Shown one piece after another: positions 1 through 10,179 of a stretch of 64,000 bases of DNA; the stretch's first letter is position 1; the number at the start of each line of letters is the position of its first letter. The notes under the pieces are model-generated. The model did no database searches. It was given only the letters and a program-made list of their open reading frames with translations, and was not told the origin of the DNA. Both the position numbers and the translations under genes were made by a program. The DNA comes from Skeletonema tropicum (lineage: Eukaryota; Bacillariophyta; Thalassiosirophyceae; Thalassiosirales; Thalassiosiraceae), in contig JAWZXG010000025.1 of assembly GCA_037178625.1 (NCBI GenBank), positions 1 to 64,000 of the forward strand, written 5' to 3'.

Positions 1-219
1 GGTGCCCTCCAGCATGCGTTTCGCAGAGGACGGCAACGCTGAAGCGGGGGCGACCACGGCAACATCTGCAGCGGAGGAGGAGGCCGATATTTTTTTACCG
101 GAAGCGGATGACTCTAACAACTTTTCCTTCTCCTCCTCCTGTGCTGCAACCATCAGGAGAGCAGCAGCGATGCTTGGCTCTTTGCCTTTGGGAATTTCTA
201 CTACGATAGTGCTCGGCAT
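1..219 (-). CDS. Hypothetical protein, N-terminal part only (runs off window)
   Basis: The minus strand is open from an ATG at 219-217, in an AACC-ATG context, to the window edge, giving 73 residues. It begins MPSTIVVEIPKGKEPSIAAA, continues with a Glu/Lys-rich stretch (EEEKEKLL) and then an Ala/Ser-rich stretch. I recognise no family. The plus strand is also open here, but its translation is low-complexity Ser/Ala and looks like the shadow. The hAT-type MITE at 437-995 lies about 220 bp upstream of this start, in what would be its promoter side. The reading is uncertain because the 3' part is outside the window. Confidence 0.4.
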   Translation of the reverse strand, partial: MPSTIVVEIPKGKEPSIAAALLMVAAQEEEKEKLLESSASGKKISASSSAADVAVVAPASALPSSAKRMLEGT

Positions 220-436
220 GGTTATTGTTGCTGTTATCTTTTCAACTGCTTCACCACTTAATAGGTAGTAGACACAAATCCTCCACCAACTGAACTATTT
301 CATTGAAGAAAAATCAAATCCCATGAATGATCGAATAACGTTTTCGTTCGAAGACCACGACTTTAGTCCCGCCGTTTTTGGTCACTCGCGTCTCGTGCAA
401 AACTTTTTGTCCCGGCCGGGCCCGGGCCCGCCAAAT

Positions 437-995
437 CAGGGCTTTGCACCCGAGGGAAAATCCCGTCGGGTACGGGTACGGGTATGGGTATCCCTGGAAA
501 AGGGGCATCGGGTATGGGTATCGGGTATATACCCGATACCCGAGTCAAAATACTCGGGTATCGGGTATTGGGTTTGGGTATTTGTTTTAGCGACCATGGT
601 ACTAATTCCTACCAATTTTAGCGAAATTGTTGGGTACTTAGAGAAAAATTTTGGTGACTCATTTCGCCAACGCTCGAAAGGAGGCTTTTTGAATTTGGAA
701 CTTGAGATAAAATCTTTCCGAAATGGGGCAGCTCGCCCGATTTGAAGAAATATTGGATCTTTTAGGTGCAAAATCTAACTACTTTGGTCTAAAATGGCCA
801 CTAAACCGACCTTTTTCCACACGAAAATCACGAAATACCCATACCCGTAATCATGGATATTTTACTCGGGTATCGGGTATCGGGTAATACCCGAGGGGGG
901 ACTTTTTACGGGTTTCGGGTATCGGGTATTTACCCGTACCCGAGCCAAAAACCTCGGGTATCGGGTATGGGTGCGAACTCGGGTGCAAAGCCCTG
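437..995. mobile_element. hAT-type MITE with GGGTA-rich ends (559 bp)
   Basis: Perfect 18-bp terminal inverted repeats, CAGGGCTTTGCACCCGAG at 437-454 and its complement at 978-995, are flanked by an 8-bp duplication CGCCAAAT (429-436 and 996-1003). An 8-bp TSD with CAGGG ends is the hAT signature. Both subterminal zones are packed with GGGTAT/CGGGTA units in both orientations (about 465-570 and 865-970), which may be transposase-binding repeats. No coding capacity is evident; ORFs across it are translations of the repeats. It resembles the element at 60558-62143 in organisation. Confidence 0.85.
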
Positions 996-1003
996 CGCCA
1001 AAT

Positions 1004-1800
1004 CCTTCATGATTCATCATTATGGAGTGACTTCTCGTTTGCAGAATTTTTGCCGCCCTCTCTTTTTTCCATCCACAACTCACAAATCGGCAAGCCATTA
1101 CAGCCATCACGTTGGGCCGCCAAGCCATAGCACTATCAATTAGGACTCTAACGCATCGCAAAATGACATTCCTACATCAATTTTTGACGTAGAAAACGCT
1201 CATATACTCGGCAGGTCATGAAATCGAGAGCCTAAAGACGTATCTGCGACTATATCTAAGGCAACGATTTTTGGTCTATTTTGCATGAGGTGGCAAATAA
1301 CGTCGACGACGAAACACAATAATCGATTCACAAGGCCCCGCGGCACTCTCTGCTTTATATTGATATTAATGACCGATATGGGTGGTCATAACGCCATGGT
1401 ATCTGCCTCAGAACTGCTAACAGGCCATGTCTTGAGGGTCTAATATTTTCATCTTTATGAACAGATTCATGTGTGCGCGTGAAACATCAATTGGATGGAT
1501 GGTAATAAACTATGCAAACATACATAATATTGTAGTCTCCTGCCCAAACAGTTCATACATCGTCTAGTGTCCATGTGATTACGCTAGGCAATTGCCACCA
1601 TGCTCGCTATTATCCACAGCTGCCTGTAACATAATCAACTGTAAAATATGTGACCTCGTAAAGACAAGATAAGTGCTTGTGTAAAGATTGCGACTACTTT
1701 GATAATAAAACTATTAATATGAGGATTATTACATATGAATAATGCTTTATATTTCTTATCATTTTGTTGATTGTTGCATAAGTTAGCTGGAAGACACATC
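1004..1800. other. Intergenic, no gene seen
   Basis: This is AT-leaning unique sequence without a convincing ORF, repeat or RNA gene. Its right part is very AT-rich. Confidence 0.5.
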
Positions 1801-2058
1801 TTAGCACTCCGGCTGCAAATAGACTATCTTTTCTTCTACTTCGCTGACAAACCTCCATAGATAATATTGTTGCCACACCCTTCTGTAGAGTTCTTCTCGA
1901 GCCTCATTCGAACGCATAACTTCCAGATTAAAGACTTTACCGGCAGTTGCTTGTATTGTTTGTTTGTCACCATATAGTCCTCTCTTATTTCGAATGCCAG
2001 ATTGGTTCCAGTTTCTCTCTAGTACATAATGCCGCCTCCTTGCATCGATGATAGGCAT
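1801..2058 (-). CDS. Hypothetical 85-aa ORF
   Basis: An ATG at 2058 opens a reading frame beginning MPIIDARRRHYVLERN and ending in YLQPEC before a stop at 1801. Its composition (mixed charged and aromatic residues, no low complexity) is protein-like, but I recognise no domain. It could be an exon or a gene remnant. The frame is open upstream to 2106 without another ATG. It is next to the foldback element that starts at 2231. Confidence 0.3.
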   Translation of the reverse strand: MPIIDARRRHYVLERNWNQSGIRNKRGLYGDKQTIQATAGKVFNLEVMRSNEAREELYRRVWQQYYLWRFVSEVEEKIVYLQPEC

Positions 2059-2230
2059 GGAAAATAACAACTGCTTTCGAAGAGAAGGCGCAGTTATCAA
2101 TAACAACGATTCGGATGAGGCTAAAGCTCTCCCCTCTGATTCTGCAAATCAGATTTCAGGGCGGCAAAAATATGGTAATGAAGTCCCTACCCTCCATTAT
2201 GTACCTACATTAATTACAACTTACAACTAG

Positions 2231-3149
2231 CCGTAGGCCAGGCCAAAATGGGGCTCAAAATGGGGCTAAAAAAGCCACTTTTGAGCACCTTAGTATGGAG
2301 GGTTCCAATGGACTTACAGTTAGTGTCGGCACATCAAAACTTAGCTAATACCATCGCCTCAAATGTCCGAGTCGATATCCGGTCTCTACAGTGCGTTAAT
2401 TGCCTCTACTAGGGCGTCGTATGGCCATGATCGAGGTGTTGTGCCAGTCGTCAAAATGGCTTTTTTTTTTTAGCCCGTGTGCGAGTAAAAGAGAAGAGAT
2501 ACAGCAGTAGGTACTTAGGCGCACGCAGCTGAAGCAAGCAAGAGATCAGCGGCAATCTCAGGTATCTAGTGTATCACTCCTGACATGGCCAAAGTAGAGT
2601 AGAATTGAGTGTAATATGATGATTTTATGCACTTAATGGTGAGTATTATTTCTCTTTATAGACAACGATTCATAGCAACCCCTACAGGAATTAGACAGCC
2701 AATGATATTAACTTTGGGATAATAATCGCATCATAGGTGTATTCGTTTCGTGTGTGGTGTTAGGGGTGTAGGAGCAAAGGTCATCATGGAGACCATCCTG
2801 TTGAGCTCAGAATTGGAGGCGAGGAGGGAAAAGAGGCCAGAGTGAAGGGGCCTCTGTAGAATATCAACGTAGGAATTCAGTAAATATTTTTTGCGCCCAT
2901 ATGGGCGCAAAAATTTGAGACCATTTTGACGAACGGAAGAAGACCTCGATCATGGTCATGTCATGCCCTAGCAAAGGCACTTATAGCACTGTAGTGACCA
3001 AATATGAGCCCAAACATTTTAGGCGATGGTATTAGACAAAATTTAATGTGCCGGCACTAGCTGTAAGTCCACTGGAACCCTCTGAACTAATGCTCTTGAT
3101 TTGGGCTTTTTTGCGCCCATTTTGCCGCCCATTTTTGGCCGGCCTACGG
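2231..3149. mobile_element. Foldback / Mutator-like element with long diverged inverted arms
   Basis: The sequence from 2231 (CCGTAGGCCAGGCCAAAATG) to about 2480 reappears inverted at about 2915-3149 (ending GGCCTACGG). Matching blocks lie in the same order, for example GGACTTACAG, AATACCATCGCCT, ACCATGATCGAGGT and TCGTCAAAATGG. The arms are clearly diverged, so the insertion is old, and no clean TSD remains. The centre contains a perfect 26-bp palindrome at about 2888-2913 (core TGCGCCCATATGGGCGCA) and one copy of the ACGTAGGAAT motif. No ORF of note. Long arms suggest Mutator-like or foldback class; this is inference. Confidence 0.65.
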
Positions 3150-3176
3150 ATAACAATTCGAACTTGGAAAACCTTA

Positions 3177-3499
3177 TGGAGGTGGTTTTTGTATTGGGAC
3201 TCCTCAATATCTGGGACCCACACAAACCAACAATCTGGACACACACCACGCCGTAGGCATAGGGCTGGACTCGGGAGGGTCTATTAGGGTGTTATTATGG
3301 TGTAGTAATTGTTTTTCATGATGCCAAAGGCGTAGGGCTGGATTTTACAGGGAGGGTTGGGTTAGGATTGGTTTTCGGCAGCCAAAAAAATTAGGGTTAA
3401 CCCTAACAAAAAGCAAAAAAAATCACAGAGACAAATCACCTAATAAAATTTCCCAGGAGGGTTCACATCCACGGAGTCCCAATACAAAAACCACCTCCA
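3177..3499. mobile_element. mariner-like MITE (323 bp, TA target)
   Basis: Perfect 27-bp inverted repeats (3177-3203 and 3473-3499, starting TGGAGGTGGTTTTTGTATTG) are flanked by TA at 3175-3176 and 3500-3501. The interior is non-coding. It sits just right of the foldback element. Superfamily is inferred from the TA target alone. Confidence 0.75.
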
Positions 3500-4039
3500 T
3501 ATAAAATTTGCCCTAACAAGATTCCTTCCCGCAACAATTTTTTCGCTTCCGACTTCAAAGGTCGAACACAAGTAATTCTTCCTACTATTCCTACGTACAA
3601 ATCGCTGTTTTGGCCGTAGCTAGAGGGACGATTCCTATCGTAGCCACAAATTCGCTAAACGGCACCACCCATATCCAGATATGAAAGATATTTTCAGTAC
3701 ATATCTCAGAGAAAAGAAGTATGGACAGACCAAAAGGAAAAGGGGGCAAGGGGGCAAAGATCACTTCGTGCGTAGCAAATAAACCGAAGACACATCTCTG
3801 TCTCCCTTTACCCACATCCACCATGGGAATCTATCTATCTACTTATCAATGAGCACACAATGAACAACCTCCCAATATATTTCGTTATAGACAAGTTATT
3901 TAACTAGGTGTAGGTGACTCGCCTCCTCTTCGGCTCTTTAGACGAATAAGTGATTGCTGATGACCATTTCAATATCTACCTATATCTCTCTTCCTTCCAA
4001 TAGGAATTATAGTAGGAATCTTAAGTCCAGCCTTTCCAC
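3500..4039. other. Intergenic, no gene seen
   Basis: No supported gene. One ATTCCTACGT motif at 3587-3596. Small ORFs on both strands look random. Confidence 0.5.
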
Positions 4040-5361
4040 GGAGAAAGCAAGTGTTTGCAGTTGACATATTCATCTTCTTCGTCGGCTTCGCCCCATGCCG
4101 ACTTGCTGTCTTATCAATAATCTCCATCAACTGTTTCACCTCGTTCAGACGAAAGCGCGAGCTGTCACCCCAAAGAAAGACACATCAACGCTCGGAAGTG
4201 TTTCATGGGACATATCTTCTGTAGCTGATTACCACAATGCCAGTATTGGTACATTTGTTGGAGTTGGATCATAGGAAACGTCCAACCAGGTGGTACTTTT
4301 CGGAATACACCATCAGGGTGATAGTGATGATCGAACTGACTGCCGTAAGCAGCGTCCCCCAATTCATCCGGCGAGGAATCCGAATCCGCAGGCAACAGCT
4401 TACCATCCTGGATGAAATATCAGCAGCCATCCTCGCAGAATCTTCACTCTGAGCCACCTTAATCAATTGCTTCATTTGTGGGAGCGAGATGCTGCCGTTG
4501 AATTGCCTTGCATCGAGTGATTCTTCAAACTGCTGTGGTAGTTTCTTTATCATTTCCTTAATCTCGGCATAGTGTTGGTAGTTGATAACGTGCGGAGGGA
4601 TGCCAGTTGGCTTAGAGAAGTATTTGTGGTGATCGTCCCACGGCATTGCAATACGCACATGTTGCTTAAGCCTATACACCTTGATCATTGTGAAGAGAGG
4701 GTGATGTAGAAGAGTCGAATTGGATGGGAGACGTTCGCTAATAGTCTTCGAGTGTATCAGGAAACGAGCAAGACCAATTTCAAGGAATCTATAGATGGTA
4801 GGAAACTTTTCAAGTCGCTCCTTCGTGAAGATGCATTCGAGAACTTGACTTTGTTCCGGAGTAGTTGAAACAAGTAATGATTCTTTCTCTCCTCTACTGA
4901 TTTCTTGCCTCGATACTTCCTTTTCAACATAACATCATAGTTGACTGTTCGATGACTTCATGCAAATCACGAGACAACTCATCGTGAATAAGACGGTCGT
5001 AGTTGTAGAAGAGCCATACGATGAAACGGGTGTTTTCATTTTGATGCGTATCAAACGTAGACTTTGCCCTTGTGCTCTTTTCAATGCCTTCAACGATCAT
5101 TACTTCCCTGATTATACGTAGAGATTCATTTGTTCGCTCATGTTCGTCAAACTCGAAGTTTTCTTCTTCTGTGTTGTTGTTGGCATCGCTTGACCCACCG
5201 GGCTGTCGGGTTCTGGTGGAGATGCATCATCGGCCATGGTGTCATTAATAGCCGCCGTTATTGCGTTGTTGAGAAGGTGGTTAAAATTAGCAGGAACGGC
5301 TGCTGTGGCGGCGGCTGGACTACTTGAGGCGGGGGATGTGCTGCTACTACCTCGGCTACTT
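4040..5361 (-). pseudogene. Crypton-like tyrosine-recombinase gene remnant, frameshifted and disrupted by a transposon
   Basis: Read on the minus strand from 5361, coding-like blocks follow one another in different frames: a Ser/Ala-rich leader with NFNHLLNNAITAAINDT; EFDEHERTNESLRIIREVMI...RFIVWLFYNYDRLI; then from 4688 MIKVYRLKQHVRIAMPWDD...; then VPPGWTFP...MYQYWHCGNQ...CPMKHF and SSRFRLNEVKQLMEIIDKTA. The last block resembles the GCR1_C-like C-terminal DNA-binding domain of algal and oomycete Crypton recombinases (recognition, not a search). At least three frameshifts and stops break it. The 5' end continues beyond the transposon: the empty site at 5361/7956 keeps one frame open (G-T-G-S-S-R-G) towards the C-run complementary to 7971-7993, with an ATG at 7996. 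Confidence 0.5.
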
Positions 5362-5464
5362 CACGGTGGATTCGAGACCGCGGCAGACGACATTTGTGTG
5401 ACTCCGACTTTTAGCTAATTCCTACGTAGAGGGTAGTTAGTGAGTTCGACCAATAAAACACCCC

Positions 5465-5539
5465 TGAGACGGCAACACCCAACATATTCGTGTTCCCCAG
5501 ACTCTTGCGAGTTAGAATATGCTGGGTGTTGCCGTCTCA
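5465..5539. repeat. Subterminal hairpin of the CACGG element
   Basis: 25-bp arms (5465-5489 and 5515-5539, beginning TGAGACGGCAACACCC) pair with one mismatch around a 25-nt loop, upstream of the ORF start at 5713. The same hairpin is at 44755-44829 in the sister element. It may be a transposase-binding or promoter structure. Confidence 0.8.
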
Positions 5540-5712
5540 CTAGTTGGTTGTCAAAAGCATTCACCCCTAAAATATCTAGTGTATACAAACGGTATTAACG
5601 TTTTTGTGCGTGAGATCATTATGAGAACTATTATTGGATTTTGGGGAATCTAGTTTTTTTTTTGCGCCAAGCGTCATTTCCACATCATCTTGTGCACTCA
5701 TTCTTGCTAACC

Positions 5713-6267
5713 ATGGCAACAACCCCCAATTCTAGCCACAATAGAGATAGCGGTAGCCGCCAAAATGCGCCAACTGGGGTGTATACTCCAGTGTCAGGTT
5801 CATCCGGGCAATTTGTTACTCCATCATCTTCAAAAACATCAAAATGTGGCAGAGAATCTGCAACAACTGTGGTGGCTCCACAGCGTCGTTCAAAGAGAGG
5901 TCAGAATAACTCGGCCCCAATGAAGCTAACCGCTCCTTCTCAATTATTCCGTAGTCGCGATACAGCAGTGTCATGCTTCAACTTCCCTCTTGATCCCAGT
6001 AATATTGATCACCTCAAAGTGATATGTTCTAAATGCAAGATGGTCTTGGGTGAAGCCAAAGACGGAATCCTCACCGAGGCAATAAAGAAGAAGAAACGTG
6101 CCGACAAACGAATGTGCGAACGGCCGTGGGACCTCAACAAGAAATGTATCATGCGAAAGGCAGGGACCAAGACAGAAAGAAACCTAAGTTCCGGTCGAAT
6201 ATCACACAAAAATATTCAAACAGCATCATTCACGAGCCAATACTCAATATTCCACTTGACTGTGTGA
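5713..6267 (+). pseudogene. Transposase N-terminal fragment (derivative 1)
   Basis: The ATG at 5713 is in a good context (AACC-ATG-G) and begins MATTPNSSHNRDSGS. About 140 residues match the N-terminus encoded by the sister element at 45003 with few changes: a Ser/Thr-rich leader, then a block with CSKCKMVLGEAKDGI. Shortly after the motif ERPWDLN the two copies part at about 6134, the internal deletion junction. Here the frame is shifted and runs to a stop at 6267. The retained C-terminal coding continues in another frame (6114-7742). A functional N-to-C fusion is therefore not encoded without a frameshift. Confidence 0.75.
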
Positions 6268-7742
6268 CGAAGGCATCAATGCATGTCGTGCTGGGGTTCA
6301 CGAACTGGCTCGTAAATTTGTCTATTTCTGCTTACGAATGCATCGAGAAGAAAGCAGCTGCCCGATCTTCTGGCACGGAGCAGGTAGCATTCCGTGAGAC
6401 GATTGAATTGGTATTGAAGAAGTTATATAGATACAAAGAGTTTCTTACCGAACAGGAGAAGGACACTAAATCCGTATTCACTAGGCAGAGCACTGTTGTC
6501 GCTGATTTACTTTCACGGACTGATGAGTTGGAAGTCATCAAAGAAACCATCGGAGAAGACTTTTCGTTGACTGAGGAAGCAACAGCAGAGCTGCGTGAGA
6601 AACAGCAGCAGCTCGAGGATGAGTTAAAGCATCTCGAGAAGCAATTGGAGACTGAAGCTACGGAACTGGTCAACAGCACGAAAGAAAATTCCAACCTTGC
6701 TGATTACATTGTCGTGCTCATGGAGCAGATCAGCATTACCGACAATACAATTTTGGAATGTGAGGAGTATCTGAAAAATCATGGTGGTCATTCGAAGAGA
6801 AAGTTTGAGGAAGTATTGAAGAAGAACGGTTGTGACAGGCAAACTTACTTTGAAGCACAAATGGTCGGTAACCATTGCATGAATTATGCGGAGCATAGTG
6901 AAGTCATATACAGTGACATGTTCGATGAGTTTGATCCTATCATCGAACAACAAGATCTGAAGGAAGAGTTGAGTAATTTCACATTGCGAATGAAGGAAGT
7001 TGTGTCTTCCGTCAATAAGCAGTCCGACAAGGCAATTAAAGACTTTGAAGCGAACATTAAGAAGCTCAAAGATCTCATTGTCAAGCTATTAGTAACAGAC
7101 GTACCGATTGCCGAGTGGAAGTCAAAACTTCCTGCATTCCCCAAAAGTCATCTCCTCTTCATTGGCCATCTTCTTGACCAGCTGACTATGTGGGGAACTC
7201 TTGGCGGTTTTGACGAGCAAAACATCGAAAGCGCCCATGCAATCTGGAACCAATTGATGCGTCAGATGGGCGCTACTCGCGGGAAGGAACTCAAGAAGAA
7301 GGTGTTCATTCAGTATTACTTGAAGAGTGCTGAATTCATACAATCTAATATTTTGCGTTTGAAAGAGGAGTCAAAGCGTCCTAATAAATATGCTCCCCGA
7401 CGTCCCAGAGCAGAAGATGTCGAAATCAATAATAGCGCTGTTGCAGAGACACAAATTGATACTGTCGAGGTCGATGAAGGATCTTTAGTCGCAGACATCA
7501 ATGGGGAGGTTGCTCTCCATCAACCTCTGATGGTATTCGATTCATCTTCATCTGCAGAAGATAATGGCGATGGCGCAGTCGGAAATGATGCTGATGAAAC
7601 GGCGCAGGTGAAAGTATCGAAAGAGGATACGATGGTCAGCACTTGTCCTCATTGCAGTAAGCGCTTACTTAATGTGGCTCTCCGTGTTCACATGTTTGAG
7701 GCACATGGTGTTACTCTTTGTGCTGAAGCCGAACCTAGGTAA
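6114..7742 (+). CDS. Transposase C-terminal half (542-codon ORF) of the CACGG element
   Basis: The true coding part starts near 6140, after the deletion junction; the ATG at 6114 lies out of frame inside the N-terminal fragment and is probably fortuitous. Visible parts in order: EPILNIPLDCVTKASMHVVL (about residue 45); a long Glu/Gln/Lys-rich coiled coil with QQQLEDELKHLEKQLETE (about 150-200); a block with LKKNGCDRQTYFEAQMVGNH; WGTLGGFDEQNIESAHAIWN (about 360-380); an acidic tail; and a C2H2-like finger CPHCSKRLLNV...H...H (about 510-540). The order 'placement helix, coiled coil, gapped GNH, E-S-x-H' resembles the C-terminal region of transposases in CAC-ended eukaryotic elements. No catalytic first Asp is present, so it cannot be active alone. 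Confidence 0.65.
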   Translation: MRTAVGPQQEMYHAKGRDQDRKKPKFRSNITQKYSNSIIHEPILNIPLDCVTKASMHVVLGFTNWLVNLSISAYECIEKKAAARSSGTEQVAFRETIELVLKKLYRYKEFLTEQEKDTKSVFTRQSTVVADLLSRTDELEVIKETIGEDFSLTEEATAELREKQQQLEDELKHLEKQLETEATELVNSTKENSNLADYIVVLMEQISITDNTILECEEYLKNHGGHSKRKFEEVLKKNGCDRQTYFEAQMVGNHCMNYAEHSEVIYSDMFDEFDPIIEQQDLKEELSNFTLRMKEVVSSVNKQSDKAIKDFEANIKKLKDLIVKLLVTDVPIAEWKSKLPAFPKSHLLFIGHLLDQLTMWGTLGGFDEQNIESAHAIWNQLMRQMGATRGKELKKKVFIQYYLKSAEFIQSNILRLKEESKRPNKYAPRRPRAEDVEINNSAVAETQIDTVEVDEGSLVADINGEVALHQPLMVFDSSSSAEDNGDGAVGNDADETAQVKVSKEDTMVSTCPHCSKRLLNVALRVHMFEAHGVTLCAEAEPR

Positions 7743-7955
7743 TCGATAAGTAGTACCAAATCATATGAGGCGAAGAATGATGCAGCCAAATATGTCTTCA
7801 TTTTTGCATTGAAACGGCATAATGGCATAGATAGAGTAGACAGTAGTAACGAGTTGACGGAAGATATCGACACTGTGATGGGCTTCTCATCAGATTTTGG
7901 GATGTCACAGTTAGCGATAGTTAGCGATCACAAATGCTAAGGCGAATCCACCGTG

Positions 7956-9173
7956 ACTTCCAGTGCCGTCGGGGCGGGGGGGGGGGGGGGGGGCATAGTT
8001 TCATGGTGCTTTTCTCTTGTGTTGTGTGAATGAGGCCCGTTCTGTCAAGAGTTTTTTTAGCCTATTTTGGAGCCTTTCTGGTCCCTATTTTCTCACCTCA
8101 AGAATAGGATGGAAAATAGGCTCAAAACCCCCTCAAAATCAGCCCCTTTTTGAGGAGGTTTTCGATCCTATTTTCAAACCTATTTTCAAACGAAGATCAG
8201 GTATATCGGAATTTGTGGTTGGTGAATGGTGAGAGAAAGTGTGAAGAAGCAACGGTCACTTTTCCTGCCCGTGGACAAAAAGGTTGATGCGTGACTTGAA
8301 TTGGCCGAAGATGGGTTCGCATGAGGGTATACCAATTCCTATAGTAGAGCAACCGGCCCATCTTACTAGATAAATGGCTACTTTTAGTTAGCGTTTTTTT
8401 ACTTGTGTTCTACACTTTTAATATAATATATTAAGGATTTCCCGCCATTTCACCCATAACATGCGATTCGACAGATAGATTTCGATTTGAGCGCTTCTGA
8501 ATAAATAAATACAAAGTTAATCAGATTAGATATCTATGATACTAAAAGGGACCTGCTTCGGTACAACTGTACGGTCTTTTCTATTGGATTTGAGCGCTTC
8601 TGGGTCCCTCCCCACTTCGCGAATACTAGGCTGCCTTTGCGAAGAATTCGGGGGATGGTAGGTGTGGCATTCCAACCAGGTGCCAGGCAGCTGTAGCTTC
8701 AAACTTAGAACCTACCAAAGCCAAAGCTGTTGCGGCGGTGGGCATTTACCCTTCATTCTCTATTGTACTTGTTGAGCCCCAGAGCACCTTTGCTACTACG
8801 TATGCGTTTCGTTTTAGTGGAGTCATTCTAACATCGTGGCCGTGTTCTTCTTGATAGAAGAGCATGCACGCACAAGCACAAGTTGGCACAAGAGATATTA
8901 CTGCGCAAGCGTCAATTCGTGTTTCCCCTATGCTAAGTTTTAGAGCTCACAACAAAGAAGGTCTTGCCTTTTGACAGACACTGATTCAAGACTGGGATTG
9001 AACATGCGCATTTTATCGCAATAGCAGGATATTTTTTAGTACAGACCCCTTGAAGACCCCTAAGTACTTTCTTTATAATATGAAAAAACATTGCTAGCAC
9101 AGACTTAACATTATATAGACCAGCATCCTGAATTTGAACTTGCATAGTTTCAGGGGATGGCAATTACTCTCAT
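7956..9173. other. Intergenic stretch with G-run and coding-like scraps
   Basis: A G-run at about 7971-7993 (broken by one C) would encode a Pro run at the start of the disrupted Crypton-like gene on the minus strand. At 8050-8200 the word CCTATTTT recurs in both orientations (weak foldback). A 16-bp word GATTTGAGCGCTTCTG occurs at about 8485 and 8588. Around 8645-8855 the plus strand has a coding-like frame without ATG (A-V-A-A-V-G-I-Y-P-S-F). None of this is enough to call a gene. Confidence 0.4.
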
Positions 9174-9744
9174 CTACTGTCCGGAAGGGCGTGACTTCTT
9201 TTCAAACATTGATAAGATATCTTCAACATCAACATCGAATATTGTTTCACCACCGAACTCTTGATCAAACTCAGCAAGCATATCTTCCATTACCACGCTT
9301 GCATGGCTTTCAAACGAAACACGGGTCCTTCGTAAAACCTTGCTTGAATCATCCTCTGCTGGTTGAGAATCGGCATGACTTAAACTCGTGACGTCAGAGT
9401 AATCCACGTCGTTGAGAGTGAGAGATGCCTTGAGAACGCCTGGAATGGAGTAGTACATAAATGGGTCTGAGTTGAAATGAGATAATATTGCATGAAAGTA
9501 GAGAGTGGCAGAGAGAGATGATGAGACAGACTATTACTTCCAAATGAGTAGATGCACTTGTCGGGGGCTACTAACCACTCTTATGCAGCGACTTCACGTC
9601 TTGGATGTCCATCTGGCTCAGATCGATCTCTCGAACATCTGCTGGATTGGGAGATACATCTGTTTTTGTTGGAATCTTCATGACGAAATCATCGTCTTCA
9701 TTTGGTGTGGTATATTTGTTGCTGGCAACCATCTTGCTTCTCAT
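9174..9744 (-). CDS. Two-exon hypothetical protein (144 aa)
   Basis: Exon 1 is 9744-9576 and exon 2 is 9439-9174, separated by a 136-bp intron with donor GTTAGT and acceptor CCATTCCAG; phase 1 joins correctly (169 + 266 = 435 nt). The protein begins MRSKMVASNKYTTPNEDDDF and includes SPNPADVREIDLSQMDIQDV, then RRTRVSFESHASVVMEDM, and ends EKKSRPSGQ. It is acidic, without a signal peptide or membrane segment. The R-R-T-R-V-S-F-E-S-H segment looks like a phosphorylatable basic motif. I recognise no family. A plain ORF call from 9458 would miss exon 1. Confidence 0.6.
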
Positions 9745-10021
9745 CAACTCTAAGTATGAACAACGAACGAACTACTACCTAAGTAAATATGTGTGGAGTT
9801 ACAGTTGTTGTGATGTGCTTTTTGTGATGGGTTGAGGGTTCGTACATATGTCGATGACAGTGGTGATGTGAAAGAGACACGTATTTTGTCAGGTCGTGTC
9901 GGTGAAGAGATTTTGTGAAGGTCGTTTTACATAAAATTTGTACTGTCCCGCGTTGATAAAGTTGAAGTTTAGTAAAAGCAAAAACCGTCTGCTTGAACCT
10001 TGAACCTCAACAACCAATTCT

Positions 10022-10143
10022 TGTCAGAATATATAGTACGTACGTATTACGTATAGTAGATAGATTAAAAGCTTACTTAAGCACATCTTCTGCAATATCA
10101 TCTGTAGAAGGGTAGAGTGGGGATTCAGAGTGGGGATTCATCA
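10022..10143 (+). repeat. Left LTR (122 bp)
   Basis: It runs TGTCAG...TCATCA. Relative to the right LTR it carries a short duplication of GAGTGGGGATTCA near the end and lacks about 15 bp in the middle. Confidence 0.85.
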
Positions 10144-10179
10144 GGTTAGAGACCCATAAATAATAACGCAATCAACAAT

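Larger units (their letters stand above)
5362..7955 (+). mobile_element. Chapaev/CMC-like DNA transposon, deletion derivative 1 (2,594 bp)
   Basis: The termini are CACGGTGGATTCG (5362-5374) and its complement CGAATCCACCGTG (7943-7955), flanked by a 4-bp duplication ACTT (5358-5361 and 7956-7959). CAC...GTG ends with a 4-bp TSD fit the Chapaev branch of the CMC (CACTA/Mirage/Chapaev) superfamily; other 4-bp-TSD groups are possible. The left about 770 bp and right about 144 bp are nearly identical to the element at 44652-47158, but the middles differ: this copy has lost the N-terminal/central part of the transposase gene and kept the C-terminal part. It is inserted in the 5' coding part of a Crypton-like gene remnant. 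Confidence 0.85.

Noticed and set aside
2..268. Plus-strand ORF of 88 codons at the left edge
   Set aside because: Its translation is Ser/Ala low complexity, whereas the minus strand over the same bases gives a better protein with an ATG in context. Kept only the minus reading.
314..771. Several ORFs over the MITE at 437-995, with Tyr-Pro and Gly-Tyr dipeptide runs
   Set aside because: They are translations of GGGTAT repeats in all frames, not genes.
465..970. GGGTAT arrays as interstitial telomere
   Set aside because: The arrays are bidirectional and lie inside an element with perfect inverted ends and an 8-bp TSD, so they are subterminal repeats.
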